Origin: Lysinibacillus capsici
GTDB taxonomy: Bacteria > Bacillota > Bacilli > Bacillales_A > Planococcaceae
Length of the DNA stretch: 64,000 nt
Assembly: GCF_003367505.1 (NCBI RefSeq)
Contig: NZ_PXXX01000011.1
Location: forward strand, 186,001 to 250,000
Direction of reading: 5' to 3'
Positions 33,311-42,531 of the stretch are shown here, one piece after another. Within the stretch, counting starts at the first letter, position 1, and each line of letters opens with the position of its first letter. The position numbers and the translations under genes were made by a program. Below the pieces are notes generated by a model that searched no databases, was not told where the DNA came from, and was given only the letters and a program-made list of their open reading frames with translations.

Positions 33311-34222
33311 GTGATATGGCATGACGTTGACGATGTGATGATCATTACCTTACCAGCAAATTTTGATATGAATGCAAATCTAGGCTATTTAACAAGAGAA
33401 AAAAATGAATGCCTGTATGAAATAGAGAACAATATCATCACAAAAGTGATAGCCATTGGAGAAATGCAGTCTTTAGTACAGATAAGCGTAATCGATAATC
33501 AACAAATGGTTGTTCAATTCCTAAATGGTTCTAGGCCTATTGAAAAGAGGGAGCGGGAAAAAATTGCAACATATATAATTGAATGGTTTGATCTTGATAA
33601 CGATTTAACGCCATTTTATGAAATGGCAAATACAGATCCATTACTTAAAATACCTGCCCAAAAATTCTATGGATTACGAGTTATCGGCATTCCCGATTTA
33701 TTTGAAGCGTTATGCTGGGGCGTTTTAGGGCAACAAATCAACCTTGCCTTTGCCTACTCTTTAAAGAGACAATTTGTAGAAAGCTTTGGCGATTCTATCG
33801 AATGGAATGGTAAAAAGTATTGGGTATTCCCTCCATACGAACGAATTGCACAGTTAGAACCTACTGACCTAGCAGCTATTAAAATGACGGTTAAAAAAAG
33901 TGAATATATCATTGGCATTGCAAGATTAATGGCATGCGGAGAATTATCGAAGGAACAATTAATGAAAATGAATTTTAAAGAGGCAGAAAAAAGCTTAATC
34001 AAAATACGAGGAATCGGACCTTGGACAGCCAATTACGTGCTAATGCGCTGCCTACGGTTTCAGACAGCTTTTCCAATCGATGATGTAGGTCTGATTAATT
34101 CAATAAAAACATTACGTAATATGAACCAAAAGCCTACGAAAGAGGAAATTTTAGCGCTCTCGATACCATGGAAAAACTGGGAATCCTACGCTACCTTCTA
34201 TTTATGGCGTGTTCTTTACTAA
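33311..34222 (+). CDS. AlkA-type DNA-3-methyladenine glycosylase
   Basis: The 303-residue protein has an N-terminal AlkA-like domain, then the HhH-GPD fold: LFEALCWGVLGQQINLAFAY, and the helix-hairpin-helix SLIKIRGIGPWTANYVLMRC followed by the catalytic Asp in FPIDDVGLINSI. It excises alkylated purines. GTG 33311 lies ten bases after AAGGAG. B. subtilis YfjP and AlkA are the nearest known relatives by layout. Alkylation induction through the adjacent Ada-box-like site is inferred. Confidence 0.88.
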   Translation: MIWHDVDDVMIITLPANFDMNANLGYLTREKNECLYEIENNIITKVIAIGEMQSLVQISVIDNQQMVVQFLNGSRPIEKREREKIATYIIEWFDLDNDLTPFYEMANTDPLLKIPAQKFYGLRVIGIPDLFEALCWGVLGQQINLAFAYSLKRQFVESFGDSIEWNGKKYWVFPPYERIAQLEPTDLAAIKMTVKKSEYIIGIARLMACGELSKEQLMKMNFKEAEKSLIKIRGIGPWTANYVLMRCLRFQTAFPIDDVGLINSIKTLRNMNQKPTKEEILALSIPWKNWESYATFYLWRVLY

Positions 34223-34240
34223 ATATCATCACCTTGATTT

Positions 34241-34275
34241 GAGCATGTTTTGAAAAAATGAACCAAAACATGCTC
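34241..34275 (+). terminator. Hairpin after the glycosylase gene
   Basis: GAGCATGTTTT with AAAACATGCTC, perfect 11-bp arms but no T-run. The same stem (AGCATGTTTT/AAAACATGCT) occurs at 3263-3297. Confidence 0.55.
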
Positions 34276-34345
34276 TTACGTAGGTATGTTTTATGCTTCT
34301 ACAAAAGCACAATGATGATGAACAATCGCAATGGACACAGAATTC

Positions 34346-35227
34346 TTATAGCTGTAATTCTTTAATACAATCCATGGTTGTTTTTATAAACTCTTTGACA
34401 GCGGGAAGGGGTTGCTTCTTTGAGCGAGTAATAATGCTTATTTCTCGGAAAGGTTCGGGTAAGAGAGGTTTTACAATGGTACCTGCTAAATTATAGGGTA
34501 AAGCTAGTTCTGGTATGATTGTAATGCCTAATCCTTCACGTACCATTGCAATGATTGTTTGATTTTCTTCCACATTAAACTCTATGTTTGGGGATACCTC
34601 TTGTTCCTGTAAAAACTTCTTAACACTCACTTCACATCCTAGCTGAGGCATAATAAAAGCCTCCCCTTGAAGTTCTTCCGCCTTTACTTGTTCATTGATG
34701 GCAAGATGATGATGAATCGGTACGATTGCTACTAATCTATCTCTTACTATGGTGGTAGCCTCCAAATGATCCATAGGGTTACTTAAAGATGTAAAACCTA
34801 TATCCACTTTCCCCTCTTCTACCCAACGTGTAATTTGGTCATAGCTCCCCTCATAAAAGTTTATTTCAATTCCCTTAAACTCTCCTTTAAACTGTGATAT
34901 GATCGTTGGCAACACTTTGGAGGCAAAACTTGAAAAGCTGCCAATATTTATTTTTCCGTTTTGTATTCCTAAAATAGAAGCGGCTTCTTGTTTAATGCTT
35001 TCTGCTTCGGATAAGATATTTCTCATATTGTTGATGATACGTTCTCCACTATCTGTTAACGAGATGCCATTTCTTCCTCTATTCAAAAGTTTAATACCGA
35101 GTTCTGACTCTAATGAAGCGATATTATGGCTTATGCCCGATTGTGTCATCGCCAATATTTCTCCTGCTTTTGTGAAATTCCCAATATCGACTACTTTGAC
35201 GAATATTTCTATTTGCAAAAGGTTCAC
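34346..35227 (-). CDS. LysR family regulator, divergent from PhzF-like gene
   Basis: The 293-residue protein has the LysR HTH (MNLLQIEIFVKVVDIGNFTK, AGEILAMTQSGISHNIASLE) and effector lobes (VDIGFTSLSNPMDHLEATTI, MVREGLGITIIPELALPYN). GTG 35227 follows GGAGG at seven bases. It resembles the other LysR protein at 25.9 kb, particularly in the effector-domain phrases. The likely target is the divergent isomerase gene. Confidence 0.88.
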   Translation of the reverse strand: MNLLQIEIFVKVVDIGNFTKAGEILAMTQSGISHNIASLESELGIKLLNRGRNGISLTDSGERIINNMRNILSEAESIKQEAASILGIQNGKINIGSFSSFASKVLPTIISQFKGEFKGIEINFYEGSYDQITRWVEEGKVDIGFTSLSNPMDHLEATTIVRDRLVAIVPIHHHLAINEQVKAEELQGEAFIMPQLGCEVSVKKFLQEQEVSPNIEFNVEENQTIIAMVREGLGITIIPELALPYNLAGTIVKPLLPEPFREISIITRSKKQPLPAVKEFIKTTMDCIKELQL

Positions 35228-35351
35228 AAGCTAACCTCCGTATAAGATTTAACTTTCCATTCGACTTCCTCATGTTGATAATCAAAAACATGAATTTTAC
35301 TTATCAATTCTATCATACTACAATAATCGTAGAATGAAGGAGGAGATAGCA

Positions 35352-36251
35352 ATGAAGAAAATGGTAGAGTTTTTTTATGTGGATGCATTCACAACAGAAA
35401 CGTTTGGAGGAAATCCAGCTGGCGTCATACCTCATGCAGAAAATTTAACAGATGAGGAAATGCTAAACATAGCCAATGAATTAAACCTTTCGGAAACGGC
35501 CTTTCTTTTACCATCAACAAATGACAATGCAGATTATCAAATAAAATATTTTACTCCTACAAAAGAAGTTGACTTTTGCGGTCACGCTACGTTAGGTACA
35601 GCATGGTTAATGGCTAATAAGTACAATTGGATTGATAAGGACGAGAAAATAATCTTTGAATCAAACATTGGACTAATTCCTGTAAAATGGATTACGGAAA
35701 ACAATCACTTAAAGAGCGTGTCCATGACTCAAGTACGTCCCCATGTAAAAAGTATAGACATTAGCCCTGAAGTCGTTGCGGACCTTGTGGGTTTAGAGGA
35801 AACGGACATTGATGATCGATACCCGATAAAAATAGCGAACACAGGTGTCCCACATCTTATGGTTCCCGTTAAAACACGTCAAGCAATTGATCAAGCAGAA
35901 CCTAAATTAAATGAGCTTAAAAAGATGAACAATCATTTTAACATATCAACCACTCACCTCTTTACCTTTGACACCAATGGGGAATTTGATATTTATACAA
36001 GAGATTTTTGCCCAAATATAGGGATTGATGAAGATCCAGTTACAGGGGCAGCAAACGGTGCATTAGGTGGTTATTTATATCTAGAAAATATACTAGCTCC
36101 ACAAGAAAAACATCAATTAGTAATTGGGCAAGGACATACGATTAATAGACCTGGGACTCTTTATGTCACGATCACTCCTGATGGGGAGAATGCTGTTATT
36201 GAAGTAGCAGGAGCAGCAGTTGTTTCAATAGAAGGAAAAATACTTTTATAA
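35352..36251 (+). CDS. PhzF family isomerase
   Basis: The 299-residue protein has the diaminopimelate-epimerase-like double fold of PhzF: FFYVDAFTTETFGGNPAGVI, SETAFLLPS with the catalytic Glu region, FCGHATLGTAWLM, and DPVTGAANGALGGYL in the second half. Enzymes of this family isomerise or epimerise small acids; the substrate is unknown outside phenazine pathways. ATG 35352 is favoured over 35334 because AAGGAGGAG (35338-35346) lies between them. Confidence 0.85.
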   Translation: MKKMVEFFYVDAFTTETFGGNPAGVIPHAENLTDEEMLNIANELNLSETAFLLPSTNDNADYQIKYFTPTKEVDFCGHATLGTAWLMANKYNWIDKDEKIIFESNIGLIPVKWITENNHLKSVSMTQVRPHVKSIDISPEVVADLVGLEETDIDDRYPIKIANTGVPHLMVPVKTRQAIDQAEPKLNELKKMNNHFNISTTHLFTFDTNGEFDIYTRDFCPNIGIDEDPVTGAANGALGGYLYLENILAPQEKHQLVIGQGHTINRPGTLYVTITPDGENAVIEVAGAAVVSIEGKILL

Positions 36252-36294
36252 TACTTTTTTTCTGAATTTTCTGTGTTAATTATCATCATAAAAT

Positions 36295-36334
36295 AAACTT
36301 CTCTAAATTCTTCACTTAAATTTAGAGAAGTTTT
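36295..36334. terminator. Bidirectional terminator between PhzF-like and LysR genes
   Basis: AAACTTCTCTAAAT with ATTTAGAGAAGTTT, perfect 14-bp arms and T-runs on both strands. Confidence 0.88.
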
Positions 36335-36354
36335 ATTTATGGCAAATAAAGTGG

Positions 36355-37239
36355 TTAGTTTAATGCATTTAAATGCGTTTTTAAGTATTGCAAAAATGGT
36401 TGCTCCATGAGATCGGTTTTTCGAGAGCAAATAAATAAACTTTGCTGAATAGCTGCCTGCTCAACATACACTTGAGCAAGTTTCCCGTTTGCTATACTTT
36501 CATCTACACTATAGGACGGAGCTAAAGTCATGCCGTACCCCGCTTCCACTACTTTTATGGATTCGTGTAAGCCCTGCATTTGAAGCCCTAATTTAGGTAA
36601 TGGCGCATTAAATGTGTAAAAAATGGACTCCAATAAATCGAGTGTCGAGCTACCATGTTCCCGATAAATAAAGTCCTCGTTCGATAATTCATAGATGGAG
36701 ACAGTTTGATTTGATAGAGGATGTGAAGGATGGACTATAAACCAAAACGGGATATCCAACACCTTTTCAAATTGTAAATCTTCATGACCAAATTTACTTT
36801 GAACGACAAAGCCAAAATCTACTTCATAATTCAGAACTTGCTCCTCCACAGATTGAACATTGCCTAACGATACAAAAAATTCAATTTGAGGATGCGCAAG
36901 CTTGTATTTAGCGATGATAGGCGGAAGTATATAATTAATAGGGATGTAAGAGGACGCAATATGTATTTTGTCTTCCTTTGCTAAAAACTTACCAAGCTTC
37001 TCATCGATTTGTGCTTCTAAGTAAAATAAACGCATGCCTTGCTCGTATAAAAACTTCCCCTCTGGCGTTAATTGAATTCCACGCCCTTTACCTTCAATCA
37101 ATTTTGCCCCTATTTCATTCTCTAATTTTCGAATTTGTATGGTAACAGCAGGTTGACTTAGTAGCATACTATTCGCCGCTGCAGTAATTCCCCCAAGCTT
37201 GGCTACATTCGTAAAGATCCTCAATGCATGTAAATTCAT
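36355..37239 (-). CDS. LysR family regulator, divergent from TauE/SafE gene
   Basis: The 294-residue protein has the HTH MNLHALRIFTNVAKLGGITA, then SMLLSQPAVTIQIRKLENEI, and an effector domain with VDFGFVVQSKFGHEDLQFEK and VVEAGYGMTLAPSY. It looks nearer to the CysL/YeiE branch than the two other LysR proteins of this window. The divergent TauE/SafE exporter is the likely target, suggesting a sulfite- or sulfonate-type effector (inference). Confidence 0.85.
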   Translation of the reverse strand: MNLHALRIFTNVAKLGGITAAANSMLLSQPAVTIQIRKLENEIGAKLIEGKGRGIQLTPEGKFLYEQGMRLFYLEAQIDEKLGKFLAKEDKIHIASSYIPINYILPPIIAKYKLAHPQIEFFVSLGNVQSVEEQVLNYEVDFGFVVQSKFGHEDLQFEKVLDIPFWFIVHPSHPLSNQTVSIYELSNEDFIYREHGSSTLDLLESIFYTFNAPLPKLGLQMQGLHESIKVVEAGYGMTLAPSYSVDESIANGKLAQVYVEQAAIQQSLFICSRKTDLMEQPFLQYLKTHLNALN

Positions 37240-37343
37240 TCCATTCCAACCTTTCTATCCATAAATAATATTTATGAATAAGCAATAATTATATATTTGT
37301 TTTATGTATAGTTTACCAGTAATTTAAGTATAGAGGTGATTGA

Positions 37344-38111
37344 ATGGAAATTTTACTACATGAATGGTTAACAGTAAAAGGAGTTATTTTATTTACAATT
37401 GGTTTACTCGCAGCCATAATAGGCGTTCTTTTTGGTGCAGCAGGCTTTATTTTGATGCCTTCATTGTTGCTCGTAGGCATTCCAATTCATACAACCGTTG
37501 CCATTAATAAATTTGCGACAGGCTTATCAGCCCTATCAAATGTTGTTTCATTTGTCATAAAAGGACATTTATCTGTAAAAAAGTATTTTTCTTTCATGTT
37601 TGTTGCTAGTATAGGTGGAGTATTTGGGGCATTATTCGCAATCCTCTTATCGGAACAAATCATGAATGTCGTCGCTTGTATAAGCTTAATTTTTGCATTT
37701 CTGATTGTCCTTTGCAGTAATAAATGGATTGTCAAAGATGTAAAAGAAACAGAGGAACAACCCTTGAACAAGCTTATTCCATTTGCAATTTCCATATATG
37801 ACGGTGGTTTTGGACCAGGCTCAGCTCTAATGAATATAACCTATTTCTTGAAAAAACAATACCATTATTTAAAAGCAGTCGAGTTAACAAGAATGCTCTC
37901 GTTATCAAGCTGTACAGGTGCTTTTCTCTTTTATTACTTTACTGGCATTTTTAATTGGGGAATTGCTATCCCTGTTTCACTTGGCTCTATTGCTGGCTCT
38001 TTCTTTGGTTTAAAGATCGTTCCGTATATCCAAACAAAATGGATTCAAATTATTTTACCAATCATTTTTTTGTTCTTAATTGTTCAAGTAGTGTCGGATT
38101 TAATAAAATAA
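37344..38111 (+). CDS. TauE/SafE (TSUP) family sulfite/anion exporter
   Basis: The 255-residue protein has eight hydrophobic segments and the TSUP repeats: GLLAAIIGVLFGAAGFILMP, HTTVAINKFATGLSALSNVV, and the second copy ISIYDGGFGPGSALMNITYF. The two-fold repeat with GxG-rich loops is diagnostic. Substrates of the family include sulfite, sulfoacetate and taurine-derived anions. It has its own start (AGAGGTGATT before ATG) and is divergent from the LysR gene. Confidence 0.85.
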   Translation: MEILLHEWLTVKGVILFTIGLLAAIIGVLFGAAGFILMPSLLLVGIPIHTTVAINKFATGLSALSNVVSFVIKGHLSVKKYFSFMFVASIGGVFGALFAILLSEQIMNVVACISLIFAFLIVLCSNKWIVKDVKETEEQPLNKLIPFAISIYDGGFGPGSALMNITYFLKKQYHYLKAVELTRMLSLSSCTGAFLFYYFTGIFNWGIAIPVSLGSIAGSFFGLKIVPYIQTKWIQIILPIIFLFLIVQVVSDLIK

Positions 38112-38237
38112 ACGAAACAAGTCCTACCTTTTTTGCCCCCAAATTTAAGGACATCTAAGGTGGAGCTTGTTTAGAATCCGAAATTTACGACTGTTAGTAT
38201 AATAGAGGAACACAATAATAATTTGCCTATTTTTTAT

Positions 38238-38990
38238 TTATCTACCGCCACTCACATGTATAATTTCTCCAAGGATGTAATTTGAGGCATCAGAAGAAAG
38301 GAAGGCAATTACTTCTGCTATCTCTTTAGGCGCTGCAGCTCGTTTAATTGGTACAGCGGAAGCCATCCGTTCTAGCCGATTGTCGCCAGGAGCAAATTTA
38401 TCGTGAAAGGGTGTCTCTACCATTCCAGGCGCTACCCCGTTCACGATAATTCCATATTCAATTAATTCTCTGGACATACCAATCGTCATTGTATTGATAG
38501 CTCCCTTAGCAGATGCATAATGAATACTTTCCCCTGCCCCACCAATACGTGCAGCTGCAGAAGAGACATTAATAATTTTTCCGCATTTCTTCGGAATCAT
38601 ATGTCTTAATACAGCTTGAGAGCATAAGAGCACACTATTGACATTTAGCTTGAACGTTTCTTCCCATAGCTCTTCACTCATCTCCATAAAAGTACTTTGA
38701 CGGATGCCGCCTCCAGCGTTATTCACTAAAACATCAATCGTGCCGAATGTAGAAATAGCCTGCTCAATCATTGCGTTCACTTCTTCTTTATTCACAATAT
38801 TAGCTTGAATAGCAATGGCGTCTCCACCTTGTTCTTGAATTCGTTGGACAGCTTCGTTGGCACCTTCCACATTTGTATGATAATTGATAATTACTTTAGC
38901 CCCGTGTTTTGCCACTAGCTCAGCCGTGGCAAATCCAATCCCAGAGCTTGCACCTGTGATAAGAATAACCTTTCCTGACAAGTTATGCAT
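38238..38990 (-). CDS. SDR family oxidoreductase, FabG-like
   Basis: The 250-residue enzyme has the NAD(P) motif VILITGASSGIGFATAELVA, NNAGGG in VLVNNAGGGIRQ, catalytic Ser in INVSSAAARIGG, and YASAK as the Tyr-Lys pair. It ends LGEIIHVSGGR, typical of 3-oxoacyl-ACP-reductase-like SDRs. ATG 38990 with AGGGGGGG nearby is chosen over a start 15 codons upstream. Substrate unknown. It is not linked to fatty-acid genes. Confidence 0.85.
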   Translation of the reverse strand: MHNLSGKVILITGASSGIGFATAELVAKHGAKVIINYHTNVEGANEAVQRIQEQGGDAIAIQANIVNKEEVNAMIEQAISTFGTIDVLVNNAGGGIRQSTFMEMSEELWEETFKLNVNSVLLCSQAVLRHMIPKKCGKIINVSSAAARIGGAGESIHYASAKGAINTMTIGMSRELIEYGIIVNGVAPGMVETPFHDKFAPGDNRLERMASAVPIKRAAAPKEIAEVIAFLSSDASNYILGEIIHVSGGR

Positions 38991-39062
38991 AGCGTCCCCC
39001 CCTAACGTTTTTAATAGTAATTCGTTCATAAACAACTAATGCTCACGCACCACGATAGTTAA

Positions 39063-39359
39063 TTATATGGTTCTACTACTAGTATATTTTTTAATGATCG
39101 TAACTAAAATCGCCAGAATAAATACAATCAAACTATTAATGAGTAAGTAATAGGCAATGTTCAATCCATAGAATAACGCAAAGGGATCACGAATAATAAT
39201 TAGTGCTAATACACTTCCTAGTCCACCAAACACACCTGCCAGTAGTAAAATGATAAAAGCAGCATTATATAGATTTTTCTTTTTTTTGTAGAATACAAAC
39301 CCAATCACATTTGCAACAACAATTAAAAAGCCTATCAGTATGAAGAAAAAACCTTCCAT
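39063..39359 (-). CDS. Small membrane protein with three hydrophobic segments
   Basis: The 98-residue product has helices at about residues 3-24, 33-56 and 66-90, separated by KKKKNLYN and RDPFALFYG. Ribosome-binding site GGGAGTTG is acceptable. No family recognised. It lies 73 bases upstream of the SDR gene on the same strand. Confidence 0.65.
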   Translation of the reverse strand: MEGFFFILIGFLIVVANVIGFVFYKKKKNLYNAAFIILLLAGVFGGLGSVLALIIIRDPFALFYGLNIAYYLLINSLIVFILAILVTIIKKYTSSRTI

Positions 39360-39417
39360 TCAACTCCCTCTTTTCAAAACGATTTTGTCATGGGATAACT
39401 ATTTCTTCCCCCTTGAA

Positions 39418-39933
39418 TTAAAGTGGTCCACCCTCAAAACCAATAGGCCAACCATTTTCTTTAAATTTCACTTTATACTGAAACTCAAAGTGACCCTCAT
39501 AAATAAAAGCTAAACTAAAGCCTGAAAAGATATAACTATCGAAGTTAGCCATATTTCCAAAGCTTATTGTGGATAAATAATAACTGTTTATTTCTTGATT
39601 AGGAAAAAACTTATGTAAATACGCCAATGCGCGGCTTATATGTAAATGGAGTTCATCGAAAATTCTTTCTGCTAGTTCGATTATTCTCACCTCAGGATTT
39701 TCATTATTTCCTTGGATAATAATCTCTACATCCTCCCATTCCCCAATATTCATGCTGTATAACCACTGTTCCTGAATAAGATACTTTTCTTTATTGTATA
39801 CAGGGGGATTGACTAGGTTTAATTCTTTGATGTCATCTTTAGTCAACGGTTTTGCAAGAATAAGCTTATTCTGCAAAATGTCTTTTATATTAGAGACCGT
39901 ATATTTTGATTTGTTTAATTCTAAAGAGTCCAT
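39418..39933 (-). CDS. Hypothetical soluble protein
   Basis: The 171-residue product has an N-terminal lead-in (NKSKYTVSNIKDILQNKLIL) and a C-terminal portion VEIIIQGNNENPEVRIIELA and FEFQYKVKFKENGWPIGFEG, resembling DUF2004-like or immunity-type proteins of Bacillales in overall shape only. ATG 39933 has GGAGGTGG upstream. Function unknown. Confidence 0.7.
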   Translation of the reverse strand: MDSLELNKSKYTVSNIKDILQNKLILAKPLTKDDIKELNLVNPPVYNKEKYLIQEQWLYSMNIGEWEDVEIIIQGNNENPEVRIIELAERIFDELHLHISRALAYLHKFFPNQEINSYYLSTISFGNMANFDSYIFSGFSLAFIYEGHFEFQYKVKFKENGWPIGFEGGPL

Positions 39934-40168
39934 TTTCCACCTCCGTTTAAAGTAAGTTTACTTAAATTATACCATCATCGCTCTACAACCATTGTAAGTT
40001 CAAAAAGAAAAAAGAGCTAGCTATGTAACTAATTCTAGAAAAGATAACCGCTTCGAATCTAAACATATCGTTACCCCTGTTTTGACTAAATCAAGTGTCA
40101 CTTTAATCTATCATCTATCAAGTTGTTCAGAAAAGAAGCCCCCAACCCTTGCAGTCAAAATAGCAAAA

Positions 40169-40204
40169 CAGCTATTCAAAAAGGTTCGTCTTTTTGAACA
40201 GCTG
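40169..40204 (-). terminator. Terminator of the ECF sigma/anti-sigma unit
   Basis: CAAAAAG and CTTTTTG within longer imperfect arms (CAGCTATT..., GAACAGCTG). The upstream 39934-40168 gap holds no recognisable gene. Confidence 0.55.
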
Positions 40205-40211
40205 CTGCATT

Positions 40212-41468
40212 TTATTGCAATGGAATGTTTACTTCAATATTTTCACCAATCGGATTAGGGTAATAGTTTAAATATAGCTTAGCTTTTCCATTATATTCTT
40301 CAAATTGTGATGTCTCCACTACATACTGCTCGTCTCGAGAAATAGTCAAACTTTTGAATTCTAATGGCGTGCCATCTTCTTTTATGGCGTCAGAGAGCAT
40401 TAATAATTTGCCTTCATTATTTTTTTTCATCTTAACCGCTACACTTTGCTGCACTATTGAAATGTCCCCCTTAAAATAAGTAGGCTTCGTGAGTATCTCT
40501 TTTGTGCCAAAATCAACTTCGATAAAATCCTCACCCTTTGGCACAGCTTGAACGGCGCCAATCATAACCGTCAATGACGCTGGATCATCGAAATAATTAC
40601 TTTGCAAATAGAGCGTAAATTTGCCATCGCGAATATTCCCGTCTGTTGAAATGTCATTTCTAATACTTTCTCTACGTTCACCGCTTTCTGTCATGATGGC
40701 AACATCATCTAGCGCTAATAGTTGCATTGTATTATCTTTGGCTACCTCAATATCGAGTGCCACTTTTAATGGCGAACGACGAATTTGTGTAATCGTAAAT
40801 TTCTGCCCATTGACATCGATCGTACGATTTGCAGTAAAAATTTTCTCCTTTGCGATGTCGTTTTTCAGTGAAAACGGTAAAGATATTACAATGTTACCTT
40901 TCTCTTCATCCTGAAAGTGAAAGACTGCTTTAAAATCCTTGGAAGTATAGGCGATAGGCTTTAAAAAACTATATTTCACAGATGAAGAGATGTATGTTTG
41001 ATTGCTAGCATTCATGGTAAACGTACAGCCGCATTCAATCTCCTCAGCTCCTTGAAACAATTGAACTTTCTCTAAGTTTAATTTTGAAATATCAAATGAG
41101 GCATCAGCGTCATAGAACAGGACAAATCCTAAATTGTCGGCAATCACGCCCTGCAATGTAAGTGCTAGACCTTTTCTAGATTGCGTCACATTGATTTCTT
41201 CATAGTATTCATGGTCTACAATATCTTTTATTCCTTTATCTATTGCAATCGCTGTTACAATTGCTTGAAAGCCGGGTATTTTGGCAACTTGGCTAGCAAT
41301 CGTTGGCGAGACGCGAATTGAAAAGAGAAGGCTTAGGCAAAGCATGGAGATGCATGCAACCGAAACAATGCGCTTCTTTCTTCTTTTTTCTTGTTGAACC
41401 TTTCGCAACATGTTCATGCGAACTTGTTGCAGTTTCTCCTTTGGAACGTCAATTAATGGTTTACTCAT
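40212..41468 (-). CDS. DUF4179 anti-sigma factor
   Basis: The 418-residue protein has a short basic cytoplasmic N-terminus (residues 1-33), one membrane segment (RIVSVACISMLCLSLLFSI, residues about 34-52) and a large outer DUF4179 domain (IVTAIAIDKGIKDIVDHEYY through the end). Together with the ECF sigma gene overlapping it by four bases, it is the classical membrane anti-sigma factor that holds the sigma factor inactive until an envelope signal. The signal is unknown. Confidence 0.85.
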   Translation of the reverse strand: MSKPLIDVPKEKLQQVRMNMLRKVQQEKRRKKRIVSVACISMLCLSLLFSIRVSPTIASQVAKIPGFQAIVTAIAIDKGIKDIVDHEYYEEINVTQSRKGLALTLQGVIADNLGFVLFYDADASFDISKLNLEKVQLFQGAEEIECGCTFTMNASNQTYISSSVKYSFLKPIAYTSKDFKAVFHFQDEEKGNIVISLPFSLKNDIAKEKIFTANRTIDVNGQKFTITQIRRSPLKVALDIEVAKDNTMQLLALDDVAIMTESGERRESIRNDISTDGNIRDGKFTLYLQSNYFDDPASLTVMIGAVQAVPKGEDFIEVDFGTKEILTKPTYFKGDISIVQQSVAVKMKKNNEGKLLMLSDAIKEDGTPLEFKSLTISRDEQYVVETSQFEEYNGKAKLYLNYYPNPIGENIEVNIPLQ

Positions 41469-41965
41469 AGCCAGTCCTCCTTTTCTCTAGCAAAGCTTCT
41501 AAGCTTCTTTAAAATGTGATGAAGCTTCGATTTCACAGTACCCTCAGGAATTTGATTGAGCTCAGCAATTTCTTTATTTTTCAATTGCTGGAAATACTTC
41601 ATATAGACGAGTTGCTGCTCTGACAAAGATAAATGTTCCAATAATCTCTCCATATCTGAGTAGATGACCCATTCAGATAAGTGGTGTTCCTCAATCTGAA
41701 CAGTCGGCGGACGTTTTCGTAAATGGTCTTTACAGCAATTGATTAAGACGCGCACAAGCCATGTTCTGGCATATTCGTGCTGTTGAACGGTATGCATTTT
41801 TTTGAGTGCCTTGTAAACAAGCTCCTGCATCACGTCCATAGCATCTTGCTCATTTTTCATATATGTAAAGGCCATGCGATATAAAATATCCTCATCCATT
41901 TCAATCAGTGAAAGTATCGCTTCTTGATCTCCACGTATAGCACGCTGCTCTAATTCAAATTTCAT
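41465..41965 (-). CDS. ECF RNA polymerase sigma factor
   Basis: The 166-residue protein has region 2 (DILYRMAFTYMKNEQDAMDV, MQELVYKALKKM) and region 4 (LSEQQLVYMKYFQQLKNKEI, AELNQIPEGTVKSKLHHILK). It belongs to the SigV/SigX-like group commonly paired with DUF4179 proteins. ATG 41965 has AGGAGG upstream. A candidate autoregulatory promoter is listed separately. Confidence 0.9.
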   Translation of the reverse strand: MKFELEQRAIRGDQEAILSLIEMDEDILYRMAFTYMKNEQDAMDVMQELVYKALKKMHTVQQHEYARTWLVRVLINCCKDHLRKRPPTVQIEEHHLSEWVIYSDMERLLEHLSLSEQQLVYMKYFQQLKNKEIAELNQIPEGTVKSKLHHILKKLRSFAREKEDWL

Positions 41966-41987
41966 CCTTTTTCGCCTCCTTCTCTCA

Positions 41988-42016
41988 TTAGACTCAACAT
42001 TGTTGCATTTCGTTCA
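41988..42016 (-). promoter_or_regulatory. Candidate ECF-type autoregulatory promoter
   Basis: Minus strand TGAACG (42011-42016), 17 bases, GTCTAA (41988-41993), the AAC/GTC form of an ECF promoter. The predicted start point falls almost on the ribosome-binding site, which counts against it. Confidence 0.3.
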
Positions 42017-42069
42017 AAATTTTTGAAACTTTTTAGGGAACTGTCATTCATCTCCCCATTAATAGTAAG

Positions 42070-42098
42070 AAGCGATTGCTCTAATTGAACAATCGCCT
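42070..42098. terminator. Hairpin between hypothetical gene and sigma unit
   Basis: GCGATTG with CAATCGC, 11-base loop; the flanking T-tract is weak. Confidence 0.45.
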
Positions 42099-42128
42099 CT
42101 TCCCCTTACCTGTATGTATTGGTAAAAA

Positions 42129-42491
42129 TTAAACACCATAATGAATCATCCATTTATCTTGTTTTATTGCTTCAGCTATTTTTTTGATTAATTCTTCAAG
42201 TTCTGCAGATTGGTACTCGACATTGGCTTCACTCACCATATTTAAAAATTGTTTATGAGAGCTTGGTGGTATCAAGGTTATCCCCCAATAGGCGAGACTT
42301 TTAAATGGCCTATTTGTGTTGTGTGCAAAAGTTTCGAGGTGATGTATTTTTTTGCCAAAATCCTTAGAAAGCAGTTCATCAAAGAGGTCACCATCTACAC
42401 CGATGCAATTGTATTTTTCAGGTTCATAAGCAGCATACTCCTTGTCTTTTTCTATACAAGCAATGATTCCAAACTCATGAATGTATGGCAT
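42129..42491 (-). CDS. Conserved hypothetical protein
   Basis: The 120-residue soluble protein starts MPYIHEFGIIACIEKDKEYA and contains LAYWGITLIPPSSHKQFLNM and ends KWMIHYGV. I recall similar short proteins annotated hypothetical in many Bacillaceae; no function is known to me. ATG 42491 has GGGGG upstream. The gene lies directly after the pdxR-like gene, separated by 40 bases. Confidence 0.7.
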   Translation of the reverse strand: MPYIHEFGIIACIEKDKEYAAYEPEKYNCIGVDGDLFDELLSKDFGKKIHHLETFAHNTNRPFKSLAYWGITLIPPSSHKQFLNMVSEANVEYQSAELEELIKKIAEAIKQDKWMIHYGV

Positions 42492-42531
42492 AGTATCGCA
42501 ACCCCCAATTCCCTTATTGCCCAGCTAATGA